Shown piece by piece: positions 5,676 to 8,247 of a DNA stretch of 8,247 bases (position 1 is the first letter of the stretch; every line of letters begins with the position of its first letter). The stretch is taken from assembly GCA_910579585.1 (NCBI GenBank), contig CAJTVA010000056.1, positions 1 through 8,247 of the forward strand. Direction: 5' to 3'. A program made the translations under genes and the position numbers. Under the pieces are notes generated by a model. The model was not told the DNA's origin and did not search any database. It was given only the letters and a program-made list of their open reading frames with translations. The stretch comes from an uncultured Christensenella sp. (GTDB taxonomy: Bacteria; Bacillota; Clostridia; Christensenellales; Borkfalkiaceae).

Positions 5676-6935
5676 ATGATAGACGGACAAAGACTTGAAA
5701 TTTTAACCGAAAGCGCGAAGTACGACGTTTCGTGTTCTTCGTCGGGCTCGAACCGCGCAAACCGTGCGGGCGGGCTCGGGAACGCTGCCGCGGGCGGGAT
5801 ATGCCATTCGTTTACCCCCGACGGCAGGTGCATTTCGCTACTTAAAATTTTAATGAGCAACGACTGCGTTTACGACTGCGAATATTGCCCGAACAGAAAA
5901 AGCGCGGACGTCAGGCGGGCAACGCTTACACCAACGGAAATCTGCGAGCTTGTTATAGGCTTCTACAAACGCAACTATATCGAGGGACTGTTCCTCTCCT
6001 CCGCCGTTTTCGGCTCGCCCGACAGGACTATGGAGCTACTTATAGCGACTGTGGAAATGTTGCGTCGGGAGTACCACTTCAACGGATATATTCATCTGAA
6101 AGGTATACCTCACGCCGACGAAATGCTTATAATGAAAGCGGCGCGACTCGCCGACAGAATGAGTTATAACATAGAACTGCCGAGCGAGCAATCGCTGAAA
6201 CTGCTTGCGCCGCAAAAGACGAAGCAAAGCCTGTTATTGCCGATGAAGAGCCTAAGTAATGCGATTACTTACGGCAAGGTCAACAAGGTGCCGCGACGCG
6301 ACGCCGTTTTGCCCGCTGGGCAGACCACGCAGATGATAATAGGCGCGTCGCCCGAAACGGACGGGCAGATTTTAAAGCTTACCGAAGCGCTTTACCGAAA
6401 TATGGGTTTAAGGCGCGTTTACTACTCTTCTTATGTGCCCGTTGTTCAAAGCAGTCTTTTGCCGACCGTCGGCGCGGGTCTGCTTCGCGAGCACAGACTG
6501 TACCAAGCAGATTGGCTTATACGGTTTTACGGTTTCGACGTTGACGAGATTGTGGGCGAGGGCGAAAATCTTTCAAAAGAATACGACCCAAAGTGCGCCT
6601 GGGCGCTGAGAAATATGCAACTTTTCCCCGTTGAGGTGAACACTGCGCCGCTTGCTTCACTGTTGCGCGTACCCGGTATCGGCGCGAAAAGCGCATATAA
6701 AATCGTCGAAGCGCGGAAATACGGCAAGCTAGACTTCGAACACCTTGTAAAGATGCGCGTTGTACTGAAACGCGCAAAGCACTTCATAACCTGCAAAGGC
6801 AAATTTTACGGTTCCGAAAGCGTTGCCGAAGTTAAAAATTGCTTGCTGATAGAAGGCGGACGGGAGATAAACGAACAGCTTTCTATGTTTTCGGAAACCT
6901 CGGTCGCGTTGTCCGCGCTTACGGGTGAAGTATGA
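5676..6935 (+). CDS. Putative DNA modification/repair radical SAM protein with C-terminal helix-hairpin-helix
   Basis: This 419-residue protein has the radical SAM cluster motif CVYDCEYC, with the three 4Fe-4S ligands at C64, C68 and C71. A conserved preamble precedes it (GNAAAGGICHSFTPDGRC, 35-52). Radical SAM enzymes cleave S-adenosylmethionine to a 5'-deoxyadenosyl radical. The C-terminal part holds LLRVPGIGAKSAYKIVEARKYG (329-350), a helix-hairpin-helix typical of non-specific DNA binding. The overall pattern and the neighbour match the family described as a putative DNA modification/repair radical SAM protein, linked to uracil-DNA-glycosylase-like proteins (TIGR03916, from memory). Substrate and reaction are unknown. 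Other cysteines (C20, C43, C52, C307, C373, C389) could add metal sites. The ATG has only a weak ribosome site (AGTGGA, five bases upstream), but the start fits the family N-terminus and the promoter spacing. The stop overlaps the next gene by four bases. Confidence 0.85.
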   Translation: MIDGQRLEILTESAKYDVSCSSSGSNRANRAGGLGNAAAGGICHSFTPDGRCISLLKILMSNDCVYDCEYCPNRKSADVRRATLTPTEICELVIGFYKRNYIEGLFLSSAVFGSPDRTMELLIATVEMLRREYHFNGYIHLKGIPHADEMLIMKAARLADRMSYNIELPSEQSLKLLAPQKTKQSLLLPMKSLSNAITYGKVNKVPRRDAVLPAGQTTQMIIGASPETDGQILKLTEALYRNMGLRRVYYSSYVPVVQSSLLPTVGAGLLREHRLYQADWLIRFYGFDVDEIVGEGENLSKEYDPKCAWALRNMQLFPVEVNTAPLASLLRVPGIGAKSAYKIVEARKYGKLDFEHLVKMRVVLKRAKHFITCKGKFYGSESVAEVKNCLLIEGGREINEQLSMFSETSVALSALTGEV

Positions 6936-7654
6936 AAATCTTTATTTGCGACGACACTCCCGAAAGCTTTTTCACAGCGGTATTCGATGCGTACGGGATA
7001 GCTGGTGCGGTGATAACTTCGGACGGGAATTTTCAGCTTTCTATGGGCGACGAGCCCGTGCGGGTGCACTACGATATCGAAAAGTGCGACAGAGTACGGC
7101 GCGTTCTGAAAAAGTACGGCGCGGAAAATGATGTTTTGTCAACTTTAAAAAGCTGTGATACGCGGAAAGAGCAAGTCTGTTTCGCGTACGTCAAACGGCT
7201 TACTGAGCTGAAAAAGTCGATAAAAAACGCTTTTAATCTGCCAGAAGTAGTAGATTTTAACGATATTTTATATAAAATTACGGGCGAAACGCACAGATTG
7301 AAAGGACTTCTGCGATTCAAGGAAACGGCGGGAGGAGTGCTGTACGCCCCCTACTCTCCAGACAACGATATTACTGATTTGCTTACGCCGCACTTTGCGG
7401 CGAGGTTGCGGTCGGAGAAATTTATTATCCACGATATAAATCGCGGAATTGCGGGGCTGTACGACGGGCGCGGTTGGATAATTACGCACGTCGGGGAAGC
7501 CGAAATTTGCCTTTCCGACAGTGAGCTTGCGTTCGAAGGTTTGTGGAAGAAATACTACAAGTCGGTGAATATCGAAAGCCGCCCGCACGAAAGACAAATG
7601 AAACGCAGTATGCCCGTACGATACTGGAAGTTTTTGCCCGAAAAAAACGATTAA
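6932..7654 (+). CDS. DUF4130-type putative DNA metabolism protein, radical SAM partner
   Basis: This 240-residue soluble protein has no signal peptide or membrane segment. It starts with MKIFICDDTPESFFTAVFDAY and contains the conserved-looking blocks ETHRLKGLLRF (119-129), LYAPYSPDNDI (137-147), LTPHFAARL (151-159), FIIHDINRGIAGLYDG (164-179) and a basic C-terminus, RPHERQMKRSMPVRYWKFLPE (217-237). These fit the DUF4130 family (TIGR03915, from memory), found beside the radical SAM protein encoded upstream and, in other bacteria, fused to a uracil-DNA-glycosylase-like domain. No such glycosylase domain is fused here, because the protein ends after the DUF4130 region. The ATG overlaps the upstream TGA (ATGA), so the two are co-translated and probably form a complex or act in one pathway. 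The biochemical function is unknown; a DNA-related role rests on family context only. Confidence 0.82.
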   Translation: MKIFICDDTPESFFTAVFDAYGIAGAVITSDGNFQLSMGDEPVRVHYDIEKCDRVRRVLKKYGAENDVLSTLKSCDTRKEQVCFAYVKRLTELKKSIKNAFNLPEVVDFNDILYKITGETHRLKGLLRFKETAGGVLYAPYSPDNDITDLLTPHFAARLRSEKFIIHDINRGIAGLYDGRGWIITHVGEAEICLSDSELAFEGLWKKYYKSVNIESRPHERQMKRSMPVRYWKFLPEKND

Positions 7655-7672
7655 AAGACGAAGAAATCTCTA

Positions 7673-7700
7673 TTACAAAGTTTACTCTTTAATATATAAT
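7673..7700 (+). promoter_or_regulatory. Candidate promoter of the lipoprotein gene
   Basis: A perfect -10 TATAAT (7695-7700) follows a weak -35 TTACAA (7673-7678) at 16 bases. It lies in the 65-base gap after the DUF4130 gene, and no clear terminator separates the genes. The lipoprotein is therefore probably expressed from its own start, possibly with read-through from upstream. Confidence 0.5.
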
Positions 7701-7719
7701 AAACACTAGGAGAATATTA

Positions 7720-8238
7720 ATGTTTAGAAAACAGATAAAGGCAATAACCGTACTTGTGTTTCTGCTGGCGTTTTGTTTTACGTTATCCGCTTGCGACCCC
7801 GGCAACTTTCAGTTCACAAGCGACGAATTAGCAAGCGTGACAAGTATCGAATTGATAAACTACGACAATCCCGAGCAAAAACATTTTGCTTCTTGGGTAC
7901 CTGACCACACTTCCGATTTAAAACCGTTCGACGATACTAAAGCGAGCCGTCTGGAAGTTTTAGACGATGACAAAATATCCGATTTTTTAGACGAATTATG
8001 CGAGTACAATATTTTGTATAAATATTTCGCTTACGATTCACCCAACGGAACTTGTATAAAGCTGAATTACCGGAACGGCGATTTTTTAATCGTTTGGAGT
8101 TATTATCAAAACGGCAGTTTCAGCGGTTATATAGGAAGATATTCTTCCGACGGTGAGGTCGCCGAATTTTTCGGGTGCTTCGAAAGTTTAACCTACTACA
8201 AAAATCTGGTCAACGATTATTTCCAAATACAAATATAA
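7720..8238 (+). CDS. Hypothetical lipoprotein
   Basis: This 172-residue protein has a classical type II signal peptide: a basic start (MFRKQIK), a hydrophobic core (about 9-21) and a lipobox LSAC with the lipidated cysteine at 25. It should be anchored on the outer face of the cytoplasmic membrane. The mature part is acidic and aromatic, rich in D, S, Y and F. Its segments (SVTSIELINYDNPEQ; ISDFLDELCEYNILY; GTCIKLNYRNGDFLIVWSY) suggest alternating strands and a helix, as in small secreted beta domains. I do not recognise a family. The start is well supported by AGGAG (7708-7712) seven bases before the ATG and a TATAAT further upstream. It follows the DUF4130 gene on the same strand, but nothing links them functionally. 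The stop is nine bases from the window edge, so any terminator is not visible. Confidence 0.85.
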   Translation: MFRKQIKAITVLVFLLAFCFTLSACDPGNFQFTSDELASVTSIELINYDNPEQKHFASWVPDHTSDLKPFDDTKASRLEVLDDDKISDFLDELCEYNILYKYFAYDSPNGTCIKLNYRNGDFLIVWSYYQNGSFSGYIGRYSSDGEVAEFFGCFESLTYYKNLVNDYFQIQI

Positions 8239-8247
8239 AAACTTAAA

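Overview
The window looks like chromosomal DNA of a Gram-positive anaerobe, most likely a clostridial member of the Bacillota. The reasons are the strong AGGAG-type ribosome binding sites, AT-rich sigma-70-like promoters, a Feo iron-uptake operon with two separate FeoA proteins and a small cysteine-rich FeoB partner, and an OmpR/EnvZ-type two-component pair. Finer taxonomic placement is not supported. It reads as ordinary core and accessory chromosome: I see no phage, CRISPR, tRNA, rRNA or transposase.

Minus strand, 6-3133: a ferrous-iron uptake operon, transcribed right to left. From a near-consensus promoter (3104-3133) the order is feoA (2862-3074), a second feoA (2506-2736), feoB (182-2509), and a 58-residue cysteine-rich membrane protein (6-182). 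The last three are joined by 1- to 4-base overlaps. A TTAAC-N4-GTTAA palindrome lies just downstream of the promoter -10 element, and a similar box precedes the second feoA. This suggests repression by a metal-responsive regulator.

Minus strand, 3163-5595: a response regulator (4628-5287) and sensor histidine kinase (3202-4638) in one transcription unit. It ends in a strong intrinsic terminator (3163-3200) that isolates it from the feo operon. Its candidate promoter is about 280 bases upstream of the start codon. Between promoter and gene lies a 190-bp structured element flanked by 15-bp direct repeats (5304-5493).

Plus strand, 5610-7654: from a promoter back-to-back with the two-component promoter, a radical SAM protein with a C-terminal helix-hairpin-helix (5676-6935) overlaps by 4 bases a DUF4130-type protein (6932-7654). 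This is a conserved but uncharacterised pair presumed to act in DNA modification or repair, and it is the least understood biochemistry in the window. The last gene (7720-8238) has its own promoter and encodes an unrecognised lipoprotein.

The most rewarding items for follow-up are the radical SAM/DUF4130 pair, the repeat element in the response-regulator leader, and the paired operator boxes in the feo operon. No wholly new system can be claimed from this sequence alone.
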